Positions 11,214-22,839 of a stretch of 64,000 nt of DNA are shown piece by piece. The notes beneath the pieces were generated by a model that was not told the origin of the DNA, did no database searches, and saw nothing but the letters and a program-made list of their open reading frames with translations. Every line of letters starts with the position of its first letter. The stretch's first letter is position 1. This stretch comes from Laetiporus sulphureus 93-53 (taxonomy: Eukaryota; Basidiomycota; Agaricomycetes; Polyporales; Laetiporaceae), in NCBI RefSeq assembly GCF_001632365.1, contig NW_024468511.1, positions 281,676 through 345,675 on the forward strand, written 5' to 3'. The position numbers and the translations under genes are program-made.

Positions 11214-12652
11214 CTCAGGGTATTAAATAGGCCTTAAGGACAGGCGGGGAAGGAGAGGACGAGCTGCCAGCGGGAGACAGGAATAGTGCATCGCGAGGTA
11301 CGCGAGACACTTTATACTGTTCCGAGGCCGGCATAATGAACGCGTGGGCAGAAAGCAGACGTGCCATAACAATGCCAGTCGAGGGTTGTCCTGCCGGAGT
11401 TTCTGCTTGACAACGGAACGTAGGAGCCCGAAAGGGACATCTACATCAGGCCGTGATCGAATGAGAACGCAGCGGAACAGCAAATCGATGCCTCTCTTTG
11501 GTCGTCATCATTTCTCATTCAAGGTAGTGCAACTGTGACCGCAAAAGCGATATCAGCCATATCGTCAGACTAAGGGAGTGCGGCGAAAGAGCGATGACCA
11601 CAACCTCAAGATGAGGGCGTCGAGATAGGTCCTATGGCGGTGTATCGCTGGTGAAGCCGCTCGAGAAGGAAGTGGGTACAACGTGCAGCACATTGCAAGC
11701 GCAGGAGCGTGGGGATTGCGCCCGTGTACCATGGGCCTGGAATTGATCGTAACTTCCGATCCGGTGACTGGCCCTCGTTGTGCTGATGCTCGGTAGTCTG
11801 AAGTCTCTCACTCTGTCGACGTCTTTCCGGGTCCCCACTCGACCATTCGATATGCAGACTGGGTCATGTTTGGCATGCTCACCGAGACGACAAGCTGCGA
11901 CAAACTTCCCGGCCAAAGAATGATGCCGAGGGACCTGCAGTAGAGGACCGGAGCAAACTTCATATCATGTTGTGGCAAAATTTGCGACGCCCAAAGAGGG
12001 AGACATGTCCCGCGGAGCATCGCAATGCACGATGCCGGTTTTGCCGGGCCATGCTGAGGCTAAAAGTCCAGTCAATAAGGGCGATCATGAATGTACGGCG
12101 GACAGATCATATTGAGAACGCAAGCGACCGTATGGTACCGTGACTATGGACGCATTCGCGCGACGATGCGCAGACGGCAGCATTGCATGTACCTGACGAA
12201 GCCAGACGAGCATGCGGCAGGTGAGGACTTGCCTCAATAGGCCTGGTATTTGTGCCCATTTGTCCTCGTCGCGCTAGCCGCATTTGGCCATTTTATGCGA
12301 GTCTGGAATTCAACAATGTGTTCAGAAGAAATGCAAGAAGTGCTCTTGATAATTTTGACAGCAGTTGCTGTGAGGGTCGAGGAGCAAGGTGGAATTGATG
12401 GGACATGCCTTTCGTGGATAGAACGCAGGTGCGCGACCCTCACGTGACCGTGTAGCGCGTGCTCCATCACGGTTGGTATGTTCGCCGCACGGTCAACGGA
12501 CTTGTCCTACGCGCCACGCGTTGCTGTCATTTGTGCCCCTGCAAGTCCATGTGCTGAGTGCCTTGCACCATACGCCTCATCTACTTGAACGGAAAGACTG
12601 CGACGGCCTATTGCTTTTCTGGTCACTATATCTTGCACGGTCTTTGGTCCAC
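11214..12652. other. Divergent intergenic region
   Basis: About 1.4 kb between the 5' ends of the GH30 gene and the CK1-like gene. Apart from a TATA box for the GH30 gene I recognise no exon or repeat. Confidence 0.45.
11311..11316 (-). promoter_or_regulatory. TATA box of GH30 gene
   Basis: TATAAA on the minus strand, about 98-103 bp upstream of the predicted ATG, a usual distance for fungal core promoters. Confidence 0.5.
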
Positions 12653-14526
12653 ATGCAAAATAATCCCTACCCGCAGAAGATTGGAAGTTGGTGGCTAGCG
12701 GAGAATCTGGGATCTGGTTACTCAGGTGCACCTTCCTTCAGCTCGCGACAGACGCGCCATCCTTTTCTCACGCTCTTCCAACCTTGTCTGTTCGATTAGG
12801 CTCAATCTTTCGAGGAATAAATGTTCATACAAACCAACAGGCTGCGATCAAACTCCAGCTAAGAGACGCAGATTGCCGGACCAACCTGTTTGAGCGCTCA
12901 TTCTATCCTGCGCTGCAGGGTGGTTTAGGCATGCCGTCCTATTTCGGTTGTGGCGAAGAGGGCGCATATGACTATTTGGCCATCGAGCTTCTTGGCTCAA
13001 GCCTGGATGCACTTCTCCGCCGAAGTGGAAAAGGTGTCATGGAGCTGCATAGCGTCTGCGCTATAGCAATGCAAGTGGTCAGTGTTCTTATTGCTCTTCC
13101 ATGAGGATGCTGTCAAACGCTGTACACATCCTGCTTCCCGATCTGGCTCCACGTTTCAACAGATAGCCAGACTGGAGTACATGCATAAATGTGGCCTGCT
13201 GCACCGAGACATCCAACTCGGAAACTGCGTCGTCGGGCTCCCTCCAAACGACCACATCATTTACATGATAGACTTTGGCTTTTCCAAATTCTACATTGAC
13301 CGGGCTACACGTTGCCACATACCCGAAAGCAAGGCAAAACGCGACTTCATCGGAAATTACTGGTTCACTTCGGTCAAAGTACACTGCAGAGGCAAAGGTG
13401 CGTGGCCCAGTCGCTCCGATGCCTCGGAAGTACACGAACTATATTAGCTGACGCCTTATCATGCGCCCGTAGTGCCATCACGGCGAGACGACCTAGAAGC
13501 TGTCGCACTCATGCTCATTCATCTACTCACCCCAGGCGGGCTTAGCTGGACACGGAACGGCGTCCCCAAGACAGATGCCGCACACGAGCGTCTTATGCAG
13601 GAGAAGCGGAACGCGCGCCCGGAGACCCTCTGCCATGGCCTACCAGATGAATTTGAGGACTTTCTTCGGTATTGCAGGCGGCTGAAATTCGCAGAGCGCC
13701 CCGACTACGCGATGTGGATAGATCGATTCAGGCAGTTGGCATCTGACAGAGGCTATGGACGCAGCTCATCCTTTGTTTGGCCTCCGAAGAACCCTAAGGT
13801 CCGTTCACGAACATGGCTCATCAGGACACTCGCACTGACTTGACATAGCCTGCGGTGCCAGTAGCGTTGCAGCCAAAACGACCGGTGCCAGTTAACGACG
13901 TAATCGAGGGCATGCTCCGCGAGCTGGCCAAGCTCAATCTGAACGACGAGTGTCGGCGTGTCCTCGTGGAGCGCAATGCGATTGTGAACGTCGTGCATCA
14001 GGACAAGGGAAATGCCAAGAAGCCTGTGGAAGTGATCGTCATCAGTAGCGACGATGAGAATGATCCCCACGGAGCACCCGCTGCAGTGCGATGGCCGAAG
14101 GCGATCCAGCTGAGAAAGCTGGCGCATACCGTGCCAGACGCGACCAACAACGCCGCACTCGCGCGCGTCGTGCAGGAACTCGTCGGGATCCTCCACGAGA
14201 CGCACTCCCGGACACTCACGAGGGAAGCCTTCGCGGTCCTGGATGCGCTACACAAGCAGCTAGTAGACCCTTCCACGCGCGTGCAGCCCACGCGCGCGTC
14301 GCGCCGGCAAAATGGCGACGAGGGCATGCCGCAACCTGCCCATATGAAGATAACCAAGCTGGTCTCCCTGCGGCGGAACGTGGCGAAGGCAGGGAGCAGT
14401 AAAGAGCTCGCGCAGATGGTGGAGGAATTCAGCACTGTCATCGATAAGAGCAACGGGCGGACAGTGACGAAAGACGCATTTGGCTTCCTGGACGGGCTCG
14501 CCACCAAGCTGAAGACGATGGCTTAG
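12653..14526 (+). CDS. Diverged casein-kinase-1-like protein with SIM and duplicated C-terminal module
   Basis: Five exons. The kinase domain begins IGSWWLAENLGSGYSG and has AIKLQL (ATP-site Lys), an alpha-C Glu in LFERSFYP, the CK1-like ELLGSSLDALL, the catalytic loop HRDIQLGNC, MIDFGFSKFYID (DFG), and the CK1 signature SRRDDLEAV. The catalytic-loop Lys found in most CK1s is Gln here, so activity may be reduced or altered. After PPKNPKPAVPVALQP comes a roughly 220-residue tail. It holds VEVIVISSDDEN, a classic SUMO-interaction-like motif (hydrophobic core followed by acidic residues), and two diverged copies of a 50-residue helical module. The tail is unfamiliar to me. Start chosen at the ATG just before the glycine loop. 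The kinase-family call is firm; the role is unknown. Confidence 0.85.
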
Positions 14527-17250
14527 CTCTCTCATTGTGGACCTTTCGGACACTACTGGCATCGATCTGATCATCCATTGAATCTCGGGCAGAATCTAGA
14601 GTTCAGGGTTGTGTGTAGCACATGTCCTTCAGGATGCCTGTTTTATTATTTGTTGTGTAGCATGTTGCATCAGCTTGGCGATTATTGTCCACACAACAAG
14701 ACCGCTCCCTAAGTCGCTCCTCTTGGGCAACTGTGTCACAAAACTCCCCAAGCCGCCTCGCTCCGTCGGCTGTTTGTGTTTGGTTCCTCGTGGTGTCAGA
14801 AGGTGCAAGGACGGGTGAAACAAAATAGATCACGATCCCCCACTAAATGCGATGATGATAAATCAGACGTCAGCACGTCGTTCTGGCATAGAATGCTGAT
14901 AAGGCGCAACAAGACCGACAAGGAAGACACTAAGACAGAGATGGGATGGTCGAACTTGCTCATTACAATGTCTGACCCTGTCATTGCAGCAAGTCATGCT
15001 TGCCCTCGAATTTTAATGTGGGAGACAAGGCCTGAGACAATGCGTTTAGGGAGACTGTCTCGGAGGATGTTTTTCAAAAGCACTGTTAGCGCACCTCCGC
15101 GAGATAAAAGAATCCGCCAAGCAACCAATCAAATTCGCATGAATTTGATTGGATCCTATTACGTATCAGGCTCATCTTCTCTCGATTAGTTGAAGCACGA
15201 CGATCGTGGCAATTGTGCGTGACTGAGATTTTCAAGGGACGCCAGCGAGCGCGAGACCTGAGGGAGCTGCAGCAAGACCTATCGACTGCGCAGCATGTGA
15301 ATGCACCAGCATTGTACGAGATGGCGTGTGTTGCAGGGGCATCTTCACTGACTGGTTGGGGGAGAACAGCGACCAAAACGTTGAGGGCGACCACAAGCGA
15401 GCCTCGTTCCGCGCACATTTGTGCCCTCGCACTTTGCATAAGTAAGCGGAGAGCTTCTTAGATACGAGCAGCACCACAAAAGCTTTTATCAGATTTCCCG
15501 GTTGCGTGGCGATTGGCGATGTGCAGCACAGGAGCAGCATTCCTGACGTGTAGATCGGCCGGGAAGCACGCCCCGCTGTATCCGAACTTCCCCAATGGGT
15601 CCGCCGCAGACACGATGTTCGCTTAATAGTCGTCGAGATGCACAACGCGAGGCTCGGCACATAGCAAGCAGCAAGCAAGTGGATCGAGTTGTAGCGCGCC
15701 TTCCCTAAGCTGTCTGGCTATGAGAAGCTATCTTTCGTGAGAAACCTTGCCACTTGGGAAGGGTTTCCTAGTCAAAAAAAATTGGGGGGACATGGGAGTC
15801 GACGAGCGGTCGAGACCATGTCGGGCGGTGCTGGATGGCGTGAGATTGAAGTCAGAGTTCGCAAGCACCAGGATTGATATTGAGGACGTGCCTTCTGGTG
15901 CAGTGGAAGAACGATGTAGGTGTCAATGCTATGCGGCGTCTCCAGTCTTAAGCGACGTGATAATGGTGGCGGTGCACGAGCGGTATGGGTCAGTCCATCG
16001 CGTCGATCACGACGCATCGAGCGCTTTCGGACGGGGAGGACAAACTGAAGGGATGCAGCGATATTTGCCGACGAGTGCTCCCAAGGCGAGACATTTTCCG
16101 CATCGGATGAGGCCGGTAGGAGTAGCGACTGAAGCTTATTGCAGAGCAAGCGCGGAGCCGTATTAGGATATCCGGAGCCCGCGGAGATTGAAGGAATTGT
16201 CTCGTCTGCCCTCGGGAGACCAAGCCGTACGAGAAAAGGATGGCCAATCTATTTGAACGTTGCGTTCTGCCCTGCTGCATGAGATCAACGAGACTTCAAG
16301 TGCTGGGATCCACATTTGATCGCTACAGATATCTGGATCCGCACGGCAGAGTTCCCAACATGATACACAAATCGAAGATCCGCGAGAGCAGACGTGAGCG
16401 TTCTCAATGTCCCAGAGAAGCCACGGAAATAGCAAGCCCCCGATGCGCGAATTGGGCGGCCTTGTCAGCCACGTCTGACGACTCTGAAGGACAAGTCATA
16501 GCGCTTTCTTGGAACTATGTCCCGTTTTTATGGAACGAGAGAAGGTCCTTGCTCTTCGGCGTATTAGTGGTCGACGATGGGCGTTTATCAATACATCCAT
16601 TTGGCAGCTTCTGGGAAAGTGTCCGCAGACAGGTGGTTTCTAGAGTAAGCAGGCACGTTCAATGGGGGTAGAAGAGGCGTGAATGCACACCTGACATGGC
16701 GATTGGTGGTCAATGTTTCCCCAGTAAGCCTCTTACCAGAAAGATTGCTCCGGAAGGTGGCGTCAATTCATAGCGTAGCGGGATTGTTGCATTTGATAGG
16801 AGGATTAAGATACATAGGGAGAAACGAGGGATCAGCGTGCCGTCGAGTGACGATCATGCCATTACAGCGAGGGACTGGGGGGAGAACTAAGCGAGACACG
16901 ACTACAGCGACTGGGACAGACTGGCCAGGGCACGTGAACGACGCGCGGAAAAAAATTGCGAGGGTGCCAGCGGAAGTCGTTCGACAGAGGGCGACCTCGA
17001 GCGGACTGGAACGGGGGCTAATTAGTATGTTTGTCGGGGAGATTCGAAGGAGGTGGTCCGAGCACTGCGGGCGACACCCAGGAGATGCGCCAAGTTGCCC
17101 CAACGGACAGATCGAGTCGGCAAGCGCCGCTCGTAGATCTCCTTCTTATAAAACTCTACCACCTCCCCCGCCGCGCTTTTCTTCGCCTCTGTCCTTTCCC
17201 TTTATTTAAAGACGGGCAGGCCTCCATCCATCCCGTCCATCGAGCCCGCC
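14527..17250. other. Gene-poor intergenic region upstream of desaturase
   Basis: About 2.7 kb. Several open frames of 125-176 codons run through 15.1-17.2 kb on both strands, but they lack motifs and overlap one another, so I do not call genes. The final 150 bp is pyrimidine rich with a TATA box and looks like the desaturase promoter. Confidence 0.45.
17147..17153 (+). promoter_or_regulatory. TATA box of delta-12 desaturase gene
   Basis: TATAAAA about 100 bp upstream of the ATG, followed by a pyrimidine-rich leader. Confidence 0.5.
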
Positions 17251-19054
17251 ATGGCCAAGGATACTTGCGATTCCAGGATCACCGTCGAGCAGACCCCCTT
17301 TCCCATCCCCGACCTCACCATAAAAGACCTGCTTTCCGTCATCCCGTACGTATTGTATTCTTCACCACTCGTGACCAGCCGAGGTCTTACAGTTACCCCT
17401 CCTGCTTAGCGCCCATTGTCACAAGCGGTCGGCCATCAGGTCCATGAGCTATGTGTGAGTCCACACGTCTTTTCGCATCGGACGAGGCATGACACCCCTG
17501 GGATCTGCTTGCAGCGTCTACGATTTCTTCCTGATTTTCTGCATCTACAAGCTGGCCGTCTTCCTCGATGCACGCATCTCTCCCGAGTTCATCAGCCTTC
17601 CCAGCCCGTACCTCTACTCTTTCGCGCGTTTCGTCTTGTGGTCGCTGTACGGCTTTGCCAACGGCCTCGTCGCGACCGGACTCTGGGTGCTTGCCCATGA
17701 ATGCGGTCATCAGGCATTCTCCGAGTCGAAGGCCCTCAACAATGCTATTGGCTGGGTCCTGCACTCTGGGTACGCACGCGTGCATTCCGCTCTCCGCAGG
17801 ACGCGTCATGACATGTGATCGTATTGCCTCTCATAATTTAGACTCGGTGTCCCTTACCACTCTTGGCGCATCACTCACGCGAAGCATCATGCATCCACTG
17901 GCCACATGACGCAAGACCAGGTCTTCATTCCGAAGACCCGTTCGCAGCTCGGCTTGCCCGCATTTGATGCCGCGAAGGAGGACTTGTACGGCGCTAGTGT
18001 CAATGGCGAGGTCCAGCGCGAGCTCTGGGAGGCGATGGGCGACTCTCCGATTGGTGCTGCCCTTGGAGCTGCCAGCTACCTGGTAAGCGATCTTTTCTGT
18101 ATTGCACATGCAGTGTATAACATAGTCGATGAACAGCTTTTTGGCTGGTGGTTGTACATTGGCATGAATGCATCAGGGCAGAAGAATTACCCTTCTAACA
18201 CCAATCGTGAGTCGATCATTCGTGCTCCTCGTCCGCTCCCTCTCATCAAATAGTGCACAGATTTCAATCCGTCGGCTATGATGTTTGCGCCCCATCACCG
18301 CGATCAGATCCTCATCTCTGACCTCGGCATCGTGATCTGGCTCGCCGCAGTCATTACTGCTATCTACCATTATGGCTTCCTTGAGGTCTTCCGGGTCTAC
18401 CTCGTTCCGTATCTCTGGTGCGTCACATTCTCGGAGCTCTGGTATCGCGACGACTTACCATGAATCGTTGTAGGGTGAATCACTGGCTTGTCCTTATCAC
18501 CTTCCTGCAACACACGGACCCCTTGCTTCCGCATTACCGCGCCCCCGAGTTCACATTTCCTCGCGGTGCCCTCACAACGCTCGACCGCAACTTGCTTGGC
18601 GACTGCGGCAGCATCATGGGCTGGCTCGGCGCGCATCTGACGCATGGCATCTCCGAGACCCACGTCGCGCACCATGTCGCGAGTAAGATCCCACACTACC
18701 ATGCGTACGTGATTTCCATTGCTCGCATGAAAAGGTGTTCGAATCTAACTCTGGCTGTCCAGTTGGGAGGCGAACGATATTCTTCATGCCAGGCTGAGGC
18801 AGGCCGGGCTTGTACCCTTGAAGGGCCGTCCAGGTGGCTGGGCTGAGATGTACAGGGTGTTCAAGGAGTGCAAGGTCAGTGACGACTGCATTTGTTCTTT
18901 ACGACGCGTTCTGACTTCGACGACTACTCAGTTCGTCGAGGATGAGGGAAATATCATCTTCTACAAGAACGCACACGGCCTCGCGTCGACGCGCCCCGTG
19001 GTCATCGATAGCAACGTTAGCGACTCGGGTATTGAATTCGACAAGGACGCATGA
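17251..19054 (+). CDS. FAD2: Delta-12 fatty acid desaturase (oleate to linoleate)
   Basis: Integral ER-membrane desaturase that inserts the second double bond into oleoyl chains. Starts MAKDTCDSRITVEQTPFPIP. All three histidine boxes are present: HECGH (in VLAHECGHQAFS), HAKHH (in WRITHAKHHAST) and HVAHH (in SETHVAHHVASKIPHYHA). Hydrophobic segments such as VYDFFLIFCIYKLAVFL and IVIWLAAVITAIYHYG are the membrane spans. It ends SDSGIEFDKDA. About eight introns of normal size were placed; the first joins VIP to AHCHKRSAI. Length and motif order match fungal FAD2-type enzymes. A TATA box lies 100 bp upstream. Convergent with the eS19 gene. Confidence 0.95.
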
Positions 19055-19663
19055 GCGGCCAACGGCCTGTCGCCCAACTTTTGTTCAAACCCCCGCTTGT
19101 TGCTTGCTTTCGCTGCATGTCATCTGTATAATACTCGATGTCTCTATTTACCTCGTCGTTGTCGCTCTCGTTGGCACTGATAGGTCGTCTGTGCACGTTC
19201 TCGCTGGGAGGATACGCGCGCGGAGGAGTGGGACTAATCATCCGAGTTCAAAACGGTTCTTCCGCTGTGTGTACCGTGTCAGCTGGTGCTTGGCGCTGTA
19301 CGCATAGATCATAGAGGTCTTGTAGAGTGGAGATTGTCAATAGGAGAAATGACCAAACCACTTGAACAGCGTGAACTTGTATGAGGAGCGAGCTCTGCAT
19401 CGATAGTGGGAGCCAGCGATGGTACTTGACCTTTGACAAAGAGAGTGCCCGCGACCTCGCGACTTGTGTGAAAAATGGGAAGAGCGCAGCGACAAACAGC
19501 AGCAATATATGGCTGTCAAATGCGCAGGCTGCATTTTGGTCATGCACAAATGTCATACCAGTAAGAGAACAGAGAACATGATGAGAGAGACACACGCCAG
19601 TCGCCAGAACAAGAGGGGACCGCCCAACCTCGCGCAGGAATGCGATGCTAGCGAGCGACACGT
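19055..19663. other. Convergent intergenic spacer
   Basis: Between the 3' ends of the desaturase and eS19 genes. No further gene seen. Confidence 0.5.
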
Positions 19664-20276
19664 CTACTCCTCTTCTTCCTCCTGCTCCTGCTCTCCTTCT
19701 CCCTCTTCCTCCTCCTCCTCCCGTGCCGCCTCAACTACCGCCGTCGCGATCCGGTCGAGATCCCGCTGGCCGTCCTGGCTTATCCGGCGGCCACCGTTGT
19801 CGGACTTCTCGAGCACGCCGATTTTCTCGAGCGATTGGCAGACCTTGCGCTGCACGGACGCGGAGCAGTTGGCGTGGTGCGAGGGACGGTTGCCCCGCCG
19901 GTTGCGGCCTCCGTGCAGCTTTGTGAGCGCGCCGATGCCGACGTCTTTGCGGAGGTAGATGTGTCGCGCGACCGCAGCTGCAATGCACACGTTAGATAGG
20001 TACAAGGGCCGAAATAGAAAGCGGGATGCGGGGTGGGTACGGACCTGCGCGGATGTAGTACCAGTCGGGGTCATATGGTGCGAGCTCTTTGAATGAGCCG
20101 GTTTTCACGATGTCGACCCAGGTGGGCACCTCGAGCTTGCCTGATCGCTTGAGGTGGGATGCATATGCTGCAATAAAGGCCTCCGCGCTGTGTGCATAAG
20201 TCCGAGGTCAGATTTCGCTTCCCAGGCCCAACCTCCGCGCAGTTGGCGCGTACCTGATGTCTCGTACGCCCGGCAT
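19664..20276 (-). CDS. RPS19: 40S ribosomal protein eS19 with acidic C-terminal tail
   Basis: Three exons. MPGVRDI, then [48 protein letters not shown] and [11 protein letters not shown], ending with [38 protein letters not shown] and [10 protein letters not shown]. These are the conserved segments of eS19, a small-subunit head protein needed for 18S rRNA maturation. After the point where the protein usually stops, the frame continues for about 26 residues, ending in a near-pure Glu/Gly/Gln stretch ([20 protein letters not shown] and one more Glu), encoded by a CTC/CTT-like microsatellite. Start chosen at the family-typical MPGV. Confidence 0.95.
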
Positions 20277-20732
20277 TTTGTAGAGAGGGAATAAGCTGCC
20301 TTGGAAAGCGAGGAGGGGAGTGGCGAGCGCGACGTTGCCGGCGGGTAGACTGGCGTGGACGGTGTAAATTGAGTTTGAAGCCAGACATCCGGATCTGTGC
20401 AGTTCTGTGCTTAGTCAGCAGTTGCTGTTGTTTGCGGGCTTTGCAATGATTTGCTCTCCCCATTAGCGTCTTTCCTCCCCTCCAGCCTCATACTTGGCCT
20501 TGGCAGTTTTACGAACAAAATCTTTTCCGTTAACTAGCACTGGTCATCCTTATGGCGGTGCTCAAGCTGTGCGACATGGATCGGTTAAGCAAGGGTGGCG
20601 ATTGAGCGGGAGTCTGGGCGCGCTCATAAGTTCCCACGCCCCACGCATATGTCCAGCGCTTACCTCATTGTGGCTCATTGTAAAGTTCTCCTGACTCCCA
20701 AATACCACCAGGCTGTCCGCCCTTGCGTCGAT
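20277..20732. other. Divergent promoter region
   Basis: About 450 bp between eS19 and the F-box gene. It presumably holds both promoters. The frame of the F-box gene stays open upstream to an ATG at 20595, so its start could be earlier. Confidence 0.45.
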
Positions 20733-22220
20733 ATGCTGCTCTATGCACCCTCCTATGATTGTTCATCCGACTCTACTATCACCGTCAATGCTCTCCCTCC
20801 AGAGCTGCTCATCGAAATTTTCCAGTATTGCGTCCAGGGCCTCGACGACGACCTCGTGCCGCTTACCCTAGCCAGCGTTTGTCGGTATTGGCATGATGTC
20901 GCCCATACATCTCCATCGGTGTGGCAGCACATCTTTCTGAGTGACAGGCGCAAGGTTGCGACATCCCATGCCCAGGTCTCGCGGTGGTTGGACCTATCAG
21001 CGGCCCTGCCAATCCACATCCACGTTGGACTCCCGTCGGCGGACTTGCTGCTACCACTGATGTCGCCGCTCTTGCCCGCCATCTCTCGGTGGCAGAGGTG
21101 CACCATCAGAATAGCCCAGCACGAAGAAAGCGTACTGCTCCTTCCGGATGCCTGTAAGATGTCTGTCAAACATCTGACGGTCAAGATCAAAGGCGTGCAC
21201 GATGATCTGCTCGAAAGTTCGCCTCCATCGCCAAACATATTCGTCATCGACAGCTTGCCGGACCTCGAGATGCACATGTCTCTGCTCGATCTACCCCTTC
21301 GTCAGCACATCGCGCCGCTCTCCTTCACCTCTCTCACCATCAAGGAGTCCCTCGATGTCTGCACCGATCCTACACGCATCCTGCAGTTCATTTCCGCCTT
21401 CCCCGCATTGCAAGAGCTCAACTTTAAAGGCTTCCCGCCCGATGGTTTCTCCGAGTCCGACACGTTCAAGCCGCCGATCGTTAACCTGTTGCAGCTGCGC
21501 GTGCTCGTTTTGCGGAGCACCTGTGCTGTGCGCGTGCTTCTTTCACATATCCACGCGCCTGCGCTCGAGGAACTCTACATCAAGCACACGAACATCGACT
21601 TCGAGATGCAGAACGATCCGTACCACGGGCTCACCGAGGAGGGCGATAGCGAGGACGAGGCGCACGACTTCTCGCAGTCGCCATGGAGCGACCACGCGAC
21701 GGGCATGGGCCTGCGCTCGCTCATCCGTCGGAGTAATCCCCCGTTACGGATATTGCATATGGATTATGCGGACATGAGAACGAAGGACTTCAAATGGTGC
21801 TTTGACCGGTTGGAGACGTTGGAGAAATTCTTTATTGTCGCGTCTGATATGTCGGACAAGGCGATCAGTCTGCTTGCTCCTACCGAGATAGGAGGCTCGG
21901 CAGCAGGCATGGACGTCCCTCACGCTGCGATACCGATGCCGGATGGTGGCATGAAGCGAGTACGGATGCCCAAGTTGACGAGCTTGGAGCTGTGGAACTG
22001 CCAAAGGTTGAGCGGTGACGCGATAGTGGAGGCGCTGCGTGACCGCGTTCAATATACGGACGATGCTTCACGCGCGGACTGTGGGGTCGACACGTTGAAG
22101 GATGCGTGTGTCGTAGGGTGTGCTGGCTTTTCGGCGCGGCATGCTCTTTCTCTGTCGCCTGTGCTTGGGACCCGATTACATTTGTCTGGGTTGGATGGGA
22201 CATTGTATCATCGAGGTTGA
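20733..22220 (+). CDS. F-box protein with leucine-rich-like region
   Basis: Single-exon gene of about 495 residues. The F-box lies near the N-terminus: VNALPPELLIEIFQYC, TLASVCRYWHDVAH, TSPSVWQHI. Behind it are repeated leucine-rich segments (LPDLEMHMSLLDLPL, FPALQELNFKGFPPDGF, LLQLRVLVLRSTCAVRVLL, LTSLELWNCQRLSGDAIVEA), probably a substrate-binding solenoid. Proteins of this plan act as SCF ubiquitin-ligase adaptors and are greatly expanded in Agaricomycetes; the target is unknown. I prefer the ATG at 20733, directly before the F-box; one at 20595 is also in frame. Confidence 0.85.
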   Translation: MLLYAPSYDCSSDSTITVNALPPELLIEIFQYCVQGLDDDLVPLTLASVCRYWHDVAHTSPSVWQHIFLSDRRKVATSHAQVSRWLDLSAALPIHIHVGLPSADLLLPLMSPLLPAISRWQRCTIRIAQHEESVLLLPDACKMSVKHLTVKIKGVHDDLLESSPPSPNIFVIDSLPDLEMHMSLLDLPLRQHIAPLSFTSLTIKESLDVCTDPTRILQFISAFPALQELNFKGFPPDGFSESDTFKPPIVNLLQLRVLVLRSTCAVRVLLSHIHAPALEELYIKHTNIDFEMQNDPYHGLTEEGDSEDEAHDFSQSPWSDHATGMGLRSLIRRSNPPLRILHMDYADMRTKDFKWCFDRLETLEKFFIVASDMSDKAISLLAPTEIGGSAAGMDVPHAAIPMPDGGMKRVRMPKLTSLELWNCQRLSGDAIVEALRDRVQYTDDASRADCGVDTLKDACVVGCAGFSARHALSLSPVLGTRLHLSGLDGTLYHRG

Positions 22221-22839
22221 CCGTGGGACAATTGTCATCGTAACAGCAGGCATTGTGCATTGTATCTAGTATCCCGTAGAGAATTTCCTGTCGCATTGTA
22301 TTGTCTACTTATAATCTATCGCATGCTTCACGTATACATAGAACGCTTCAAAGTATCGCTACGAGATTTTGTACTGATATTCCGTACGTTTCATAACCTG
22401 CACTGTTCTGGTCGTGTGCATAAAACTTAGACTGCCATGGGCATCAATATGTTATTAGAGAAACGCCACAAAGCCGATAATGCGAATTGGACAACCGGCA
22501 ATCCGGTTATTTCGCAGAATGAATTACGATCCCTTAAGCGAGATTGCAAGTGCAAGAACGAGATGGCCCTGATCTCGCTTCGTGCTGCTCTGTNNNNNNN
22601 NNNNNNNNNNNNNNNNNNNNNNNNNNNNNNNNNNNNNNNNNNNNNNNNNNNNNNNNNNNNNNNNNNNNNNNNNNNNNNNNNNNNNNNNNNNNNCTGCTCA
22701 ACACTACGCCTTCCTTTCCTGGACTCATAGTTTCCTCTTCAACTACGAGCGCCTAACCTGCTTTGCCCGTCGTCCCTGGCAAGCCGTTGTCCCCGAAACC
22801 CATCGTGCTCGCCGTCACAATAGACTGATTTTGCCCTTC
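22221..22839. other. Intergenic region containing the assembly gap
   Basis: Flanking sequence has no recognised exon. The true length is unknown because of the gap. Confidence 0.5.
22594..22693. other. Assembly gap (100 N)
   Basis: Exactly 100 undetermined bases, a common placeholder for a gap of unknown size. It lies about 150 bp upstream of the AMP deaminase start, so promoter or even upstream coding sequence of that gene may be missing. Confidence 0.99.

Noticed and set aside
15086..17209. Several open frames of 125-176 codons on both strands
   Set aside because: They overlap one another, lack motifs or plausible spliced partners, and have compositions typical of chance frames in GC-rich DNA.
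17771..17806. ACGCGT copies in a FAD2 intron
   Set aside because: Scattered copies occur through the window; in a lipid gene intron they are not evidence of cell-cycle control.
20071..20463. 130-codon minus-strand frame covering the eS19 start
   Set aside because: It is a different frame over the eS19 exons and 5' leader; the conserved MPGVRDI start explains the region.
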